DNA from: Planctomycetes bacterium ADurb.Bin069
GTDB lineage: Bacteria; Planctomycetota; UBA8108; UBA8890; UBA8898
Length of the DNA: 64,000 nt
Assembly (NCBI GenBank): GCA_002070955.1
Contig: MWEK01000006.1
Coordinates: 62,001 to 126,000, forward strand
Direction: 5' to 3'
The notes below the pieces were generated by a model. It had not been told where the DNA came from. It saw only the letters and a program-made list of their open reading frames with translations, and searched no databases. This document shows, one piece after another, positions 18,420 to 27,349 of this stretch. Both the position numbers and the translations under genes were made by a program. Every line of letters begins with the position of its first letter. Position 1 is the first letter of the stretch.

Positions 18420-19865
18420 ATGACGACGCCAACGAACGCGGCGCCGGCGGCGGTGGATTTCAAGGGCCGCCTGGTGATGATCGGCTGCGGAAGCATCGGG
18501 CAGGCCGTGCTGCCCGTCATCGGCCGGCACCTCGAAGGCATTTACAGCCGCCTGACCGTGCTCGCGGCCGACGAATCCGGGCGCGGAATCACCGAGCGCT
18601 GCGGCGCGCGATTCATCCACTGCAACTTGACCCCCGGCAATTACCGAACGACGCTGAAAAACTACGTCCGCGACGGCGACCTCATGCTGAATCTGTCCAT
18701 CGACATCTCCAGCGTCGACCTGATTCGGTTCTGTTCGGAGCGCGGCGCCCTGTACGTGGACACCTCCATCGAGCCTTGGCCGGGCGTGTTCGACAACCCC
18801 ATGCTGGGGCTTCACCAGCGCACGAACTACGCCGTCCGCGCCAAGCTCCTCGATCTGGCCGAGGAGTTGGGGCCTGATTCGCCCAGCGCCGTGGTGGATC
18901 ACGGCGCCAATCCGGGGTTGGTGTCTCATTTCGTCAAGCGCGCCCTCATGGATCTGGATCGAACCATCCGCGACGGCAATGCGCGGCCGGCCGGCCGGGA
19001 GGACTGGGCGAATCTTGCGCGGGAGCTCGGGATATGCACGATTCAGGTGTCCGAGCGCGACACGCAAGCCAGCCGGCAGCCGAAGCGCCAAGGGGAATTC
19101 ATCAACACTTGGTCCATCGACGGCTTCGTGGATGAGCTGATGCAGCCCAGCGAGCTGTCTTTCGGCACCTTTGAAAAACGGCGGCCGCGCGGCGCGCGCG
19201 AGCATCGCTCCGGCTCCGGCACTTTGTACCTGGAGCGCCCCGGGGCAAGCACCTTCGCGCGGAGCTGGGTGCCGTCGATCGGCGGTTTTCAGGGCATGCT
19301 CGTGACCCACGACGAGGTCTTCTCCATCGCCGAACACCTGTCGATCCGCGACGGCGGCAAGTTCCTATATCGGCCCAGCGTGATGTTCGTGTACCACCCC
19401 TGCGACGATGCGATGCTGTCCGCCTTGGAATTGGAGGGAAACGGCTGGATTCTCCAGCCCGCCCGCCGGCGCCTCGGAGCGGATATCGTGACGGGCATGG
19501 ACGAACTCGGCGTCCTGCTCACCGGCCACGGGAGAAACGCCTATTGGTACGGCTCGCAGCTCGCCATCGACGAGGCGCGCCGGCACGTGGCCTACGCGAA
19601 CGCGACCACGGTGCAAGTCATGGCGGGCGCCATCGCCGCGGTCTTGTGGGTTCTGCGCAACCCGCGGCGGGGCGTGCTCGAGCCCGAGGATCTGGATTTC
19701 GAGGATTGTCTTGAAACGGCCGTGCCCTATCTCGGCCGCCTGGTGGGCGAGTTCACGGACTGGACGCCGCTGGACGGCCGCGGCCGGTACTTTCGCGAGA
19801 GACTCGATGTCCAAAACCCCTGGCAGCTTCAGAATATCCGCAGCCGGCAATGGTATGGAGAATGA
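18420..19865 (+). CDS. hss: homospermidine synthase
   Basis: 481 residues, normal length for the bacterial NAD-dependent enzyme that makes sym-homospermidine from putrescine (EC 2.5.1.44 type). The Rossmann segment MIGCGSIGQAVLPVIGRH is at the N-terminus. Family hallmarks follow: VDTSIEPWPGVF, VVDHGANPGLVSHFVKRAL, VSERDTQ, GEFINTWSIDGFVDEL and the C-terminal half with GRNAYWYGSQL. Full-length saccharopine-dehydrogenase-like fold. It is a single gene; the adjacent norR converges on it. Polyamines may link it functionally to the spermidine-synthase-like gene at 60-62 kb, but that is only a thought. Confidence 0.92.
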   Translation: MTTPTNAAPAAVDFKGRLVMIGCGSIGQAVLPVIGRHLEGIYSRLTVLAADESGRGITERCGARFIHCNLTPGNYRTTLKNYVRDGDLMLNLSIDISSVDLIRFCSERGALYVDTSIEPWPGVFDNPMLGLHQRTNYAVRAKLLDLAEELGPDSPSAVVDHGANPGLVSHFVKRALMDLDRTIRDGNARPAGREDWANLARELGICTIQVSERDTQASRQPKRQGEFINTWSIDGFVDELMQPSELSFGTFEKRRPRGAREHRSGSGTLYLERPGASTFARSWVPSIGGFQGMLVTHDEVFSIAEHLSIRDGGKFLYRPSVMFVYHPCDDAMLSALELEGNGWILQPARRRLGADIVTGMDELGVLLTGHGRNAYWYGSQLAIDEARRHVAYANATTVQVMAGAIAAVLWVLRNPRRGVLEPEDLDFEDCLETAVPYLGRLVGEFTDWTPLDGRGRYFRERLDVQNPWQLQNIRSRQWYGE

Positions 19866-20030
19866 CGGCCGCCGGGGCCGGCGGACGGCGTGAGATTCGC
19901 GGAGTCGAGGCGGCGCACGCGCCCGAATGCGCGGGAGGCAGGCGCGGCGTCGGTTCCGGGCCGGGCTTGCCGGCGATTTGCGCCCGCTTGGAGCGCGGCG
20001 GCCGGCTCTACCGGCGGCGCAAGCGCTCCT

Positions 20031-21584
20031 TCACTTGAGTCCCAGGCGTACGGCCAGGTGGTGGAAATTGCTGCGGTGCATGCCGAGAGACGCCGCGGCA
20101 GCCGACCAGTTGCCGCCCTGCGCGGCCAGGGCGCGTTCGATGAGGGCGCGTTGGAACTCCTTGGTTGCGGCCTTCAGGTCGACCACGTCGCGGCGCGCGG
20201 CCGCCGGTTCCGCGGCCTCCTCCGGGGGGATCGCCGCCGCCGAGGCGGCGAAGTCCGGCCCCAGACGGGAGCGGGAGATGACGACGGGCTCCCCTCGCGG
20301 CACCCGCGCGGCGGCCTTGAGTGCGACCCGGGAAAGCACGTTCTCCAGCTCCCGCACGTTGCCCGGCCAGGGATAGTTTTTCAGCGCGGCGATCGCTTCC
20401 GCTTCGAGGCGGATCGGCCCGAGGCCGAGCCGCCGGCGGGCGACGTCGCAGAAATAGCCGGCCAGGAGCGGAATGTCGTCGGCGCGGTCGCGCAGCGCGG
20501 GCACCTTCAGGGGATAGACGTTGAGCCGGTGAAAGAGGTCCGCGCGGAACCGCTCGGCCCGCACCGCCCGCTCCAGCTCGCGGTTGGTGGCGGCGATGAG
20601 CCGCACGTCGGCCTTGAAGCTCTTGTCCGACCCGACCCGCTGAATTTCCCCCTGCTGGATCGCCCGTAGAAGCTTGGGCTGCACCGACAGCGGCAGCTCG
20701 CCGATCTCGTCGAGGAAGAGAGTGCCGTTGTTGGCCACCTCGAACTTGCCGGCGCGGTCCGTGGAAGCGCCGGTGAAGGCGCCGCGCACGTGGCCGAAGA
20801 GCTCGCTGTCGGCGAGGGTCTCGGGCAGGGCCGCGCAATTGACGTAGAGCATGGGTTCGCCGCGGCGCTGCGAGGCCGCGTGGACGGCGCGGGCGACGAG
20901 CTCCTTGCCGACGCCGGTCTCCCCCGTGATCAGTACGGTGAAGTCCGAGCGCGCCACGAGTTCAATGTCCCGGCGCAGCCGCTGCATCGCCCGGCTGGTG
21001 CCGATCATGTCGGCGCCTTGGCGGAGCTGCGCGTCCCGCATCAGGTCGCGGGCGATGAGGCCCTGCCGCCTGGCGCTCTGCTCGAGGGCCTCGATGAGGT
21101 GGGTGGTTCGCATTTCCGCCGCGGCCAGGGCGCTCACGGCGGAGAAAAAGCTCATGTCGATGCCGTCGAAGGCATGCGGCTTCACGGCGTCGGCGGTCAG
21201 CGCGCCGATGAGCGTGTCGTCGATGCGCAGCGGACAACCGAGACAGGCGTGCACCCGCTCGAAGCGGCCCTGGTCGTGGGCGAGGAGGCCGTCGTAGGGA
21301 TCGGGCAGCGCGGTGTCGCTCGGGAATGCGACCGGCCCCGGCGAACGGCAAATGATCTCGAGGCGGGGGTGCTCCTTGAGGGGAAAGCGGCGGCCCATGG
21401 CGTCTTCGGACAGCCCCTCGGACGCAATCGGCACCAGTTCATCGCCCTCGATCCGCAAGAGCGCGGCCGCGTCGCAGGGGATGACTCGCTTGAGCGCGAT
21501 GAGCAGGCGACCGTGGCGCTCCGCCGAGGAGAGCGCCGCCGTCAGGTCGGAGGCGATAGAAACAATAGCATCGAGTTGGTCCAT
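20031..21584 (-). CDS. norR: NorR, nitric oxide-sensing sigma54 activator
   Basis: 517 residues from the ATG at 21584; a longer frame to 21737 runs through the operators and is rejected. The N-terminal GAF domain keeps the mononuclear-iron NO-sensing residues expected from E. coli NorR: R74, D95 and D98 (DPYD), H112-x-C114 and D132. The AAA+ domain has Walker A GETGVGKE (221-228), the sigma54-contacting GAFTGA (268-273) and Walker B LFLDEIGE. The C-terminus is a Fis-type helix-turn-helix ([18 protein letters not shown]). NO binding would release the ATPase and drive the divergent ric-norZ operon. Its own promoter overlaps two of the operator repeats, suggesting autorepression. Confidence 0.94.
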   Translation of the reverse strand: MDQLDAIVSIASDLTAALSSAERHGRLLIALKRVIPCDAAALLRIEGDELVPIASEGLSEDAMGRRFPLKEHPRLEIICRSPGPVAFPSDTALPDPYDGLLAHDQGRFERVHACLGCPLRIDDTLIGALTADAVKPHAFDGIDMSFFSAVSALAAAEMRTTHLIEALEQSARRQGLIARDLMRDAQLRQGADMIGTSRAMQRLRRDIELVARSDFTVLITGETGVGKELVARAVHAASQRRGEPMLYVNCAALPETLADSELFGHVRGAFTGASTDRAGKFEVANNGTLFLDEIGELPLSVQPKLLRAIQQGEIQRVGSDKSFKADVRLIAATNRELERAVRAERFRADLFHRLNVYPLKVPALRDRADDIPLLAGYFCDVARRRLGLGPIRLEAEAIAALKNYPWPGNVRELENVLSRVALKAAARVPRGEPVVISRSRLGPDFAASAAAIPPEEAAEPAAARRDVVDLKAATKEFQRALIERALAAQGGNWSAAAASLGMHRSNFHHLAVRLGLK

Positions 21585-21585
21585 T

Positions 21586-21649
21586 GTTGCGATATATACA
21601 ACGAAGTTGTTGAATTCGCAACATGTTTTTGTGTTGCGAGAAACACAAC
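21586..21649. promoter_or_regulatory. three 17-bp inverted repeats, candidate NorR enhancer sites
   Basis: GTTG-N9-CAAC occurs three times: 21586-21602, 21606-21622 and 21633-21649 (starts 20 and 27 bp apart). The third extends to 8-bp perfect arms TTGTGTTG / CAACACAA (21629-21653). E. coli NorR needs three sites upstream of norV, with the different core GT-N7-AC, so the half-site here is lineage-specific if NorR is the binder. Centres lie roughly 117, 144 and 164 bp upstream of the predicted sigma54 start site. The stretch is strikingly AT-rich for this genome. Confidence 0.75.
21593..21621 (-). promoter_or_regulatory. sigma70-like norR promoter overlapping operators
   Basis: On the minus strand TTGCGA, 17-bp spacer, TATATA, ending 8 nt before the norR ATG. 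The -10 falls within operator repeat 1 and the -35 within repeat 2, so a bound regulator would block it. Confidence 0.55.
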
Positions 21650-21730
21650 ACAAATCCTGGTCGTATATTGTGGTCGCCTGTTTGAGCCGGCGTCGCCACT
21701 GCCGAAGCACGCGGACGCCGTTGAAGCCGA

Positions 21731-21747
21731 AAGGCATGGCTTTTGCT
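21731..21747 (+). promoter_or_regulatory. sigma54 (-24/-12) promoter of ric-norZ
   Basis: AAGGCATGGCTTTTGCT: GG at 21733-21734 and GC at 21745-21746 have the required 10-nt separation, and the TTGCT -12 element and GGCA -24 element match consensus. Transcription would start near 21758, 34 nt before the ric ATG. Confidence 0.75.
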
Positions 21748-21791
21748 TTTCAGGCAGCACGCTCAACAAATAAGCAGACTGGAGGCAAGCC

Positions 21792-22454
21792 ATGACGAGC
21801 ACGGACCAAACTCTGGGAGACCTGGTGGCCGCGTTTCCTTCCGCGGCCAAGGTCTTTCATCGCTACCGGTTGGACTACTGCTGCGGGGGGAAGCAGTCCC
21901 TCAAGGAGGCCTGCGCGGCCGAGCGCCTGGACAGCGACGCGGTGCTGCGCGAGGTTGAGGCCGCCGAGGCCGACAGCGCCGACGAAGTGCGGTGGGCGGA
22001 GCGTCCCTTCGACGAACTGATCCAGCACATTCTCGAGCGCTACCACGCGCCCCTGCGCACGGAGATCCCGAGGCTGATCGAACTAGCGCGCCGAGTGGAG
22101 CGGGTCCACGCCGCTCAGCCCGCGCGCCCCGAGGGCCTCGCCGATTTTCTGGAAGAGGTGCGCGTGGCGGTGGAAAGCCACTTGGCCAAGGAGGAGCAGA
22201 TTCTTTTCCCGCTCATCCTTTCGGGCCGCGGCCAGAACGCCTACATGCCGGTTCAGGTGATGATCCAGGAGCATGACGATCACGGGCGCAGCCTGCGCCG
22301 CATTCGCGAGCTGACCGGGGACTTGCAGATTCCCGATTGCGCGTGCGCGAGCTGGCGCGAACTCTACCGTGCTCTCGGCGAGTTCGAAGCCGAACTCATG
22401 GATCACATCCACCTGGAAAACAACATTCTCTTCCCCCGGGTTCTGGCCGGTTGA
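21792..22454 (+). CDS. ric: Ric/YtfE-type di-iron protein, iron-sulfur cluster repair under NO stress
   Basis: 220 residues, the usual length of Ric/ScdA/DnrN. The N-terminal ScdA_N domain carries the conserved double Cys DYCCGG (C30-C31). The hemerythrin-like four-helix domain supplies di-iron ligands H79/H85, H130, E134, H161/H164, H205 and E209 (SHLAKEEQILFP, QEHDDHG, DHIHLENNILFP). The protein restores damaged Fe-S clusters and handles NO or iron in the cytoplasm. GGAGG lies 8 nt before the ATG. It is first in an operon with the NO reductase 21 nt downstream, behind the sigma54 promoter. Confidence 0.93.
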   Translation: MTSTDQTLGDLVAAFPSAAKVFHRYRLDYCCGGKQSLKEACAAERLDSDAVLREVEAAEADSADEVRWAERPFDELIQHILERYHAPLRTEIPRLIELARRVERVHAAQPARPEGLADFLEEVRVAVESHLAKEEQILFPLILSGRGQNAYMPVQVMIQEHDDHGRSLRRIRELTGDLQIPDCACASWRELYRALGEFEAELMDHIHLENNILFPRVLAG

Positions 22455-22475
22455 GGCGCGAAAGGAGAACGGGGC

Positions 22476-24734
22476 ATGGATCGCACTAAGAAGCTGTGGA
22501 TCGCTCTGGCCGTGGTGCTCATCGGCGCCTTCGGCCTGCTAGGCATGTTCGGCCGCGAGGTTTACCGCCAGGCGCCGCCGATTCCCGGTCGCGTGGTCAC
22601 CGAGAGCGGCACCCAACTCATGACCCGGGACCAAATTCTGCGGGGCCAGCGGGTTTGGCAGAGCATGGGCGGCCAGCAGGTCGGTTCCATTTGGGGCCAC
22701 GGCGCCTACCAGGCGCCGGACTGGTCCGCCGACTGGCTGCACCGCGAGGCCGTGGCGCTTCTGGACATTTACGCCAAGGACCGCCACGGCGGCGGGTACG
22801 AAACGCTGACGGCGGAGCAGCAAGCCGGAGTCCGAGAACGACTGCGGCGGGAGATGCGCCGAAACCGCTATGACGCCGCCACCGACACCCTGACCGTCTC
22901 CGAGGGTCGGGCGCGGGCCATGGCCGCCACCGCGGCTCACTACGACAAGCTCTTCGGCGACGATGAAGCGCTTGGGGAACTGCGCGAATCCTACGCGCTT
23001 CACAACAACGCGGTTCCCGAGGCCTCCGAACGCCGGGACATGACGGCGTTTTTCTTCTGGACGGCGTGGGCCTGCACGACGGAGCGGCCGGGGCAGGCCG
23101 TCACCTATACCAACAACTGGCCCCATGAGGCCTTGGTGGGCAATCACCCCACGACGGCAAACCTTATCTGGTCGTTCATCAGCCTGATTCTGCTCATCGC
23201 GGGCGTGGGCGGCCTGGTCTGGTACAAAGCGTTTCGAGACCGGGAGGAGGCGCCGCCTGAACCGGCGCCGATCGATCCTCTGAGCACCTTCGAGCTGACG
23301 CCCTCGATGCGGGCGGTGTGGAAGTACGCCGCCGTGGTCATCGGGCTTTTCGTGCTTCAGGTGCTCACGGGAGCCTTGACGGCCCACTACACCGTGGAGG
23401 GACAGGCGTTCTTCGGGCTGCCTCTGGGCGACTGGATCCCCTACGCGGTGAGCCGGACTTGGCACGTGCAGTTGGCCGTGTTTTGGATCGCCACGGCTTT
23501 CCTCGCCACAGGGCTCTTCCTGGCGCCGGCGGTGGGCGGGCGCGAGCCCAAGCACCAGCGCCTCGGCGTTAACGCCTTGTTCGTCGCGCTGGTCGTCGTG
23601 GTGCTCGGCTCGCTGGGCGGCGAGTGGCTCTCGGTGAAGCGCGCCCTGGGCCTCGATATCGGTTTTTGGCTCGGCCACCAGGGCTACGAGTACGTGGACC
23701 TCGGGCGCGCCTGGCAGATCGCGCTTTTCGCCGGCCTGATTCTGTGGCTCGTGCTGACGCTGCGCGGCTTCTGGCCGGCGCTCGTGCGGCGCGACCACAA
23801 TCGGCAGTTGACGCTGCTTTTCGCCGGCTCGGCCGCGGCGATCGGACTTTTCTACGGCGCGGGTCTCTTGTATGGCGCCAAGACCCATCTCTCGGTGATG
23901 GAGTACTGGCGCTGGTGGGTCGTCCACCTGTGGGTCGAGGGCTTCATGGAGGTCTTCGCCACCGCGGCCATGGCCTTCATCTTCGCGCGTCTCGGCCTCA
24001 TCCGAGCCGCCAGCGCGACCACCGCGGTCCTGCTCTCCACTTCCATCTTCCTTGTGGGCGGCATCCCGGGGACCTTCCACCACCTCTACTTCAGCGGGAC
24101 GCCGGTCTCGATCATGGCCATCGGCGCCACCTTCAGCGCCCTGGAGGTCGTGCCCCTCGTCTTGATTGGCTTCGAGGCCTGGGAGACCTACAAGGTCTCC
24201 CGCGGCGCGGCTTGGATGCACGCTTACCGCTGGCCCGTGCGCTTCTTTCTCGGAGTGGCCTTCTGGAACCTGGTCGGCGCCGGCATCTTCGGCTTCCTGA
24301 TCAACCCGCCCATCGCGCTCTATTACATGCAGGGGCTCAACACGACTCCGGTGCACGGGCACACCGCGCTCTTCGGCGTTTACGGCCTGCTCGCCCTGGG
24401 GTTGACCTTGCTGATCCTGAGGCGCCTGTTGCCCGAAGGCGAGTGGAAGGACGGCCCGCTCCGCCTGGCTTTCTGGGCCATGAACGCGGGTCTGGCCCTG
24501 ATGGTGCTTCTCAGCCTGCTGCCGATCGGGCTGGCCCAGGCGGCGGCGAGCATCGACGCGGGGCTGTGGTACGCCCGCAGCGACACGTTCCTCCAGCAGC
24601 CGATCATGGAGACGCTGCGTTGGCTGCGCATGGTGGGCGACACGGTGTTTCTGATCGGTGTCGGCGCCTTGGTGTGGTTCGTGATCGGGCTGAAAACCGG
24701 GTGGTCCATGGCTAAGACCGGCGGCGAGGCGTAG
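22476..24734 (+). CDS. norZ: quinol-dependent nitric oxide reductase (qNor)
   Basis: 752 residues, the length expected for single-subunit qNor, which reduces two NO to N2O with electrons from quinol. The first membrane helix (8-28) and a large periplasmic cytochrome-c-like domain lacking heme-c Cys (QRVWQSMGGQQVGSIWGHG, TYTNNWP) precede 12-13 membrane helices. Heme and FeB ligands are visible in RTWHVQLAVFWI (low-spin His), HLWVEGFMEVFA (FeB His and the Glu of NOR), GTFHHLYF (two FeB His) and HGHTALFGVYG. Detoxification rather than denitrification is suggested by partnership with ric and NorR. A strong hairpin follows the stop. Confidence 0.95.
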   Translation: MDRTKKLWIALAVVLIGAFGLLGMFGREVYRQAPPIPGRVVTESGTQLMTRDQILRGQRVWQSMGGQQVGSIWGHGAYQAPDWSADWLHREAVALLDIYAKDRHGGGYETLTAEQQAGVRERLRREMRRNRYDAATDTLTVSEGRARAMAATAAHYDKLFGDDEALGELRESYALHNNAVPEASERRDMTAFFFWTAWACTTERPGQAVTYTNNWPHEALVGNHPTTANLIWSFISLILLIAGVGGLVWYKAFRDREEAPPEPAPIDPLSTFELTPSMRAVWKYAAVVIGLFVLQVLTGALTAHYTVEGQAFFGLPLGDWIPYAVSRTWHVQLAVFWIATAFLATGLFLAPAVGGREPKHQRLGVNALFVALVVVVLGSLGGEWLSVKRALGLDIGFWLGHQGYEYVDLGRAWQIALFAGLILWLVLTLRGFWPALVRRDHNRQLTLLFAGSAAAIGLFYGAGLLYGAKTHLSVMEYWRWWVVHLWVEGFMEVFATAAMAFIFARLGLIRAASATTAVLLSTSIFLVGGIPGTFHHLYFSGTPVSIMAIGATFSALEVVPLVLIGFEAWETYKVSRGAAWMHAYRWPVRFFLGVAFWNLVGAGIFGFLINPPIALYYMQGLNTTPVHGHTALFGVYGLLALGLTLLILRRLLPEGEWKDGPLRLAFWAMNAGLALMVLLSLLPIGLAQAAASIDAGLWYARSDTFLQQPIMETLRWLRMVGDTVFLIGVGALVWFVIGLKTGWSMAKTGGEA

Positions 24735-24747
24735 CCCGTCGCGAGGG

Positions 24748-24807
24748 GCGGGGGCTGCGGCGGCCGCCTGGGATCAGGGAGATCCCGGCGGCGGCTGCCG
24801 CCCCCGC
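24748..24807. terminator. bidirectional hairpin between convergent genes
   Basis: Long imperfect stem beginning gcgggggc and ending gccccccgc-like, with a 7-bp perfect apex gggatc-agggaga-gatccc (about 24770-24786). It sits between the convergent norZ and PHP genes. No T-run is present, as expected at this GC content. Confidence 0.45.
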
Positions 24808-24851
24808 TCCAAGTGACTGTTCCGGCGGCGCGCCGACTTTCGGAGGACGCG

Positions 24852-25850
24852 TCAGTCCACGGCGATGGGATTGGTCCACGCCGACTTGCCCTCGGCATCG
24901 ACCACTTCGGCGCGGACCCACTTGATTCCCTTGGCGATCGTCCACCGGCCCGCGGTGAGAGGCTGGTCCGGCTTGGCCGCGAGGAAACGTCCGCCGGCGG
25001 CTCCGTTGAAAAAGAAACGGATTTCGGCGGCGGGAGAACAGGCGACCAGAGCCGCGCCCTGGTCGATGCGGAAATCCGTGATGGCGGGGCCGGTGGAGGC
25101 ATAAACATGCCCCGCCGCGATGGCGGCCATCACCGCGTTCTTCGTCAGCTCCCTGGCGCGCACCATGGTCCAGCCGCGGTTGATCTGAGCGCTCCGGTGG
25201 ACATCGTCCACCGCGGTCAGGGCGAACAGGCCGAGCTTGGTGAACGCCTGATCCGCGTGCACGTGGCCGTAGCCCTTGCGCCACTCCAGGTCGCAAACGG
25301 CGTTGTAGACCTCGATGCCGATGAAGCCGACGATATCCCGCATTTCGTCCAGCGTGTGAGCCGTCCAATAGGGGTGGGCGTAGATGACCTTCCCGCCCGC
25401 TTCGCGGACCTTGTCCACCAGATCCTGGGCTTTCTGCGCGCGATCCAGTTCGAAGGGGTGCGGCAGATCCAAACACACGAAGTGGTGCGCCGGAGCGCCC
25501 GTGCCCGTGCGCGGGTGGGCTTCCATGCCGTTGATCGCGAGGAAGGCCCCGTCGCTGAATCCGGACAGGTCGTTGGTTTTCCAATGGTCGGTGACCGCGA
25601 CGACATGGTATCCCAAGTCGCGATACTGCTTCAGCCGCGTGGGGACATCGACATCGCCGTCCGACGTGGTCGTGTGGACATGCAAGGCCGCCTTGTACCA
25701 GTTGCCTTCCGCCTGGAAGGGATTGCCCGGCGGCGTCGGCTTGGCGGGCGCCGCGTGCGGCGCGGGCGCCGTCTCGCCTGCCAGGGCGGAAGACCAAACG
25801 GCGGTGCCTGCCGCGGCGGTGACGCACTTGAAGAAACTCCTGCGGTTCAT
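24852..25850 (-). CDS. Tat-exported PHP-domain phosphoesterase/hydrolase
   Basis: 332 residues from the ATG at 25850 (AGGAGG 6 nt upstream). A twin-arginine signal RRSFFK with a hydrophobic stretch ending SSALAGE is followed by a PHP fold: ALHVHTTTSDGD (H-x-H metal site), VTDHW, GMEAHPRTG, HPYWTAHTLDEM, NAVCD and DDVH. These His/Asp residues form the trinuclear metal centre of PHP phosphoesterases related to histidinol phosphatase and DNA polymerase exonuclease domains. The last 90 residues form an Ig-like beta domain (IRFFFNGAAGG). Tat export fits a cofactor-loaded enzyme in the periplasm. Substrate unknown. Divergent from the SMP-30 gene. Confidence 0.85.
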   Translation of the reverse strand: MNRRSFFKCVTAAAGTAVWSSALAGETAPAPHAAPAKPTPPGNPFQAEGNWYKAALHVHTTTSDGDVDVPTRLKQYRDLGYHVVAVTDHWKTNDLSGFSDGAFLAINGMEAHPRTGTGAPAHHFVCLDLPHPFELDRAQKAQDLVDKVREAGGKVIYAHPYWTAHTLDEMRDIVGFIGIEVYNAVCDLEWRKGYGHVHADQAFTKLGLFALTAVDDVHRSAQINRGWTMVRARELTKNAVMAAIAAGHVYASTGPAITDFRIDQGAALVACSPAAEIRFFFNGAAGGRFLAAKPDQPLTAGRWTIAKGIKWVRAEVVDAEGKSAWTNPIAVD

Positions 25851-26266
25851 GGCATCCTCCTCATTGTCGGGCCTTTGGGAAACCCTTGGGATCGGGTTCA
25901 CCCGAAGCGGCAACGGCCCGGGCTCCCTCCGCGACGGCGGTTGTCGGTGGAAACAGCCCGAGCCGATCTCAGTAGGAGCTAGTCTATTGGCGCTCTCTCC
26001 AAAATGCAATGGAGGGAGCGCCAATATCTTCGGGGGCGGCGCCGTCCGCGGCTGTCATAGTCGAGGCCGCCGGCGCCTCGCGCGGAGGTGAGCGGAAGAG
26101 GAGCCGTAAGCCTCGGCGCGTCCTCGAGGGCGGGGTCGGCCGCGATCTTGCGGGGCCGAGATTCGCCGCGCGGGCGCCATTGCCTTCTCCGCGGCCGCGG
26201 ATACCATGAGGGCGGCGTGCGCCTGGCGCGCGCGTTTCGCAACCTATCGGCAGGGAGGACTCCGCT
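25851..26266. other. divergent intergenic region with a large inverted repeat
   Basis: About 415 bases between the PHP gene (minus) and the SMP-30 gene (plus). The only structure I find is the 15-bp-arm inverted repeat at 25986-26025, listed separately. No convincing -35/-10 pair was found. Confidence 0.4.
25986..26025. repeat. 40-bp inverted repeat, 15-bp arms
   Basis: Left arm attggcgctctctcc, loop aaaatgcaat, right arm ggagggagcgccaat. The arms pair with a single T/G wobble. Placed between two divergent genes, it is either an operator or the terminator of an unrecognised small transcript. Confidence 0.7.
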
Positions 26267-27325
26267 ATGAGGCCTGTGAATCACGTGACGATCGGATGCT
26301 GTGTCGCGGCGGCGCTCGTCTGCGCGGCGAGCGCCGGGTGCACCGGAGGAGGGGCCGAAAAGGCGCAAGCCAAACTCCTCGTCGCCTTGCCCGACGCCTG
26401 CAACACGCCGGATGGGATGTGCGTCATGCCGGACGGGAGCATCATCGTCTCGGCTCCGAACGTGAACGATCAAACCCAGCCCGCGGTGCTCCTCAAGGTG
26501 ACGCCCGACAACAAGGCCGAAGTCTTCTACGCCATGCCGGCGCACCCGAAGACCGGCAAGGCTTTTCCCATGGGCATCTGTCTGGCGCCCTCGGGCGACC
26601 TGTACGTCGCCGACTGCCAGTGGTTCGTCGACGCCGATCACCAGGCGCGCGTCCTGCGCATCCCCATGAAGGACGGCCGGCCGGGCGCGGCGGCGGTCGT
26701 CGCGTCGGGGCTGGTCATCGCCAACGCGGTGGCGGTGAACGACGGGTATCTGTACGTGACGGATTCGTCAATGCTGCCCGGCACGACGCCGCTCGTGAGC
26801 GGCGTCTTTCGCTTCAAGCTCGGCGAGGAAGGCGTCGTCGTCAAGCAGCCCCTCGACAAGGATCCGCACTGCGTCGCGACGCTGGAGACGCGCAGCGAGA
26901 AGATCAAGATCGGCGCCGACGGCATGACTTTCGACAAGGCCGGGAACCTGTACATCGGCAACTTCGGGGACGGCATTGTCCACAAGTTCGCCCGCGCCGC
27001 CGGCGGAACCTTCGCCGCCGGCGTGGTGTTCGCCCGCGCGCCGGAGATGCGTTCCTGCGACGGGCTCTTCTTCCACGCGCCGACCGAGGAGATCATCGTG
27101 GCGGACTACATGGCGAACGCCATTCGGATCGTGTCGATGACCGGCGCCGTGCGCACCCTCGCCGCCAACGCCGACGGCCTGCCCAAGGGCGCCATCGACG
27201 CACCGTGCGAGGCCGTCGTGCGGGGGGGCGAGGTCATCATCTCCAACATGGACATGCCCTTGGAGGATTCGGTCAACAGGAAATTCGAGCGGCCGGCGAC
27301 CCTCTCGACGGTGCCGTTGAGGTGA
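26267..27325 (+). CDS. SMP-30/gluconolactonase-like lipoprotein
   Basis: 352 residues. Lipoprotein signal with lipobox ASAGC (Cys 25), then a six-bladed propeller with family repeats PDGMCVMPDGSIIVSAP, FPMGICLAPSGDLYVADCQ, IANAVAVNDGYLYVTDS, GADGMTFDKAGNLYIGNFG and CDGLFFHAPTEEIIVADY. The conserved metal-site Glu/Asn/Asp positions of the SMP-30 fold appear to be represented by N and D residues at blade starts. Likely a periplasmic lactonase of sugar acids or a binding propeller. GGAGG lies about 10 nt before the ATG. It ends 24 bp from a convergent glycoside hydrolase. Confidence 0.75.
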   Translation: MRPVNHVTIGCCVAAALVCAASAGCTGGGAEKAQAKLLVALPDACNTPDGMCVMPDGSIIVSAPNVNDQTQPAVLLKVTPDNKAEVFYAMPAHPKTGKAFPMGICLAPSGDLYVADCQWFVDADHQARVLRIPMKDGRPGAAAVVASGLVIANAVAVNDGYLYVTDSSMLPGTTPLVSGVFRFKLGEEGVVVKQPLDKDPHCVATLETRSEKIKIGADGMTFDKAGNLYIGNFGDGIVHKFARAAGGTFAAGVVFARAPEMRSCDGLFFHAPTEEIIVADYMANAIRIVSMTGAVRTLAANADGLPKGAIDAPCEAVVRGGEVIISNMDMPLEDSVNRKFERPATLSTVPLR

Positions 27326-27349
27326 TGCGCCGAGCCCGCGAGCCTCGGC

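Noticed and set aside
22539..24362. 607-residue minus-strand frame
   Set aside because: Antisense to the NO reductase, which has all heme and FeB ligands.
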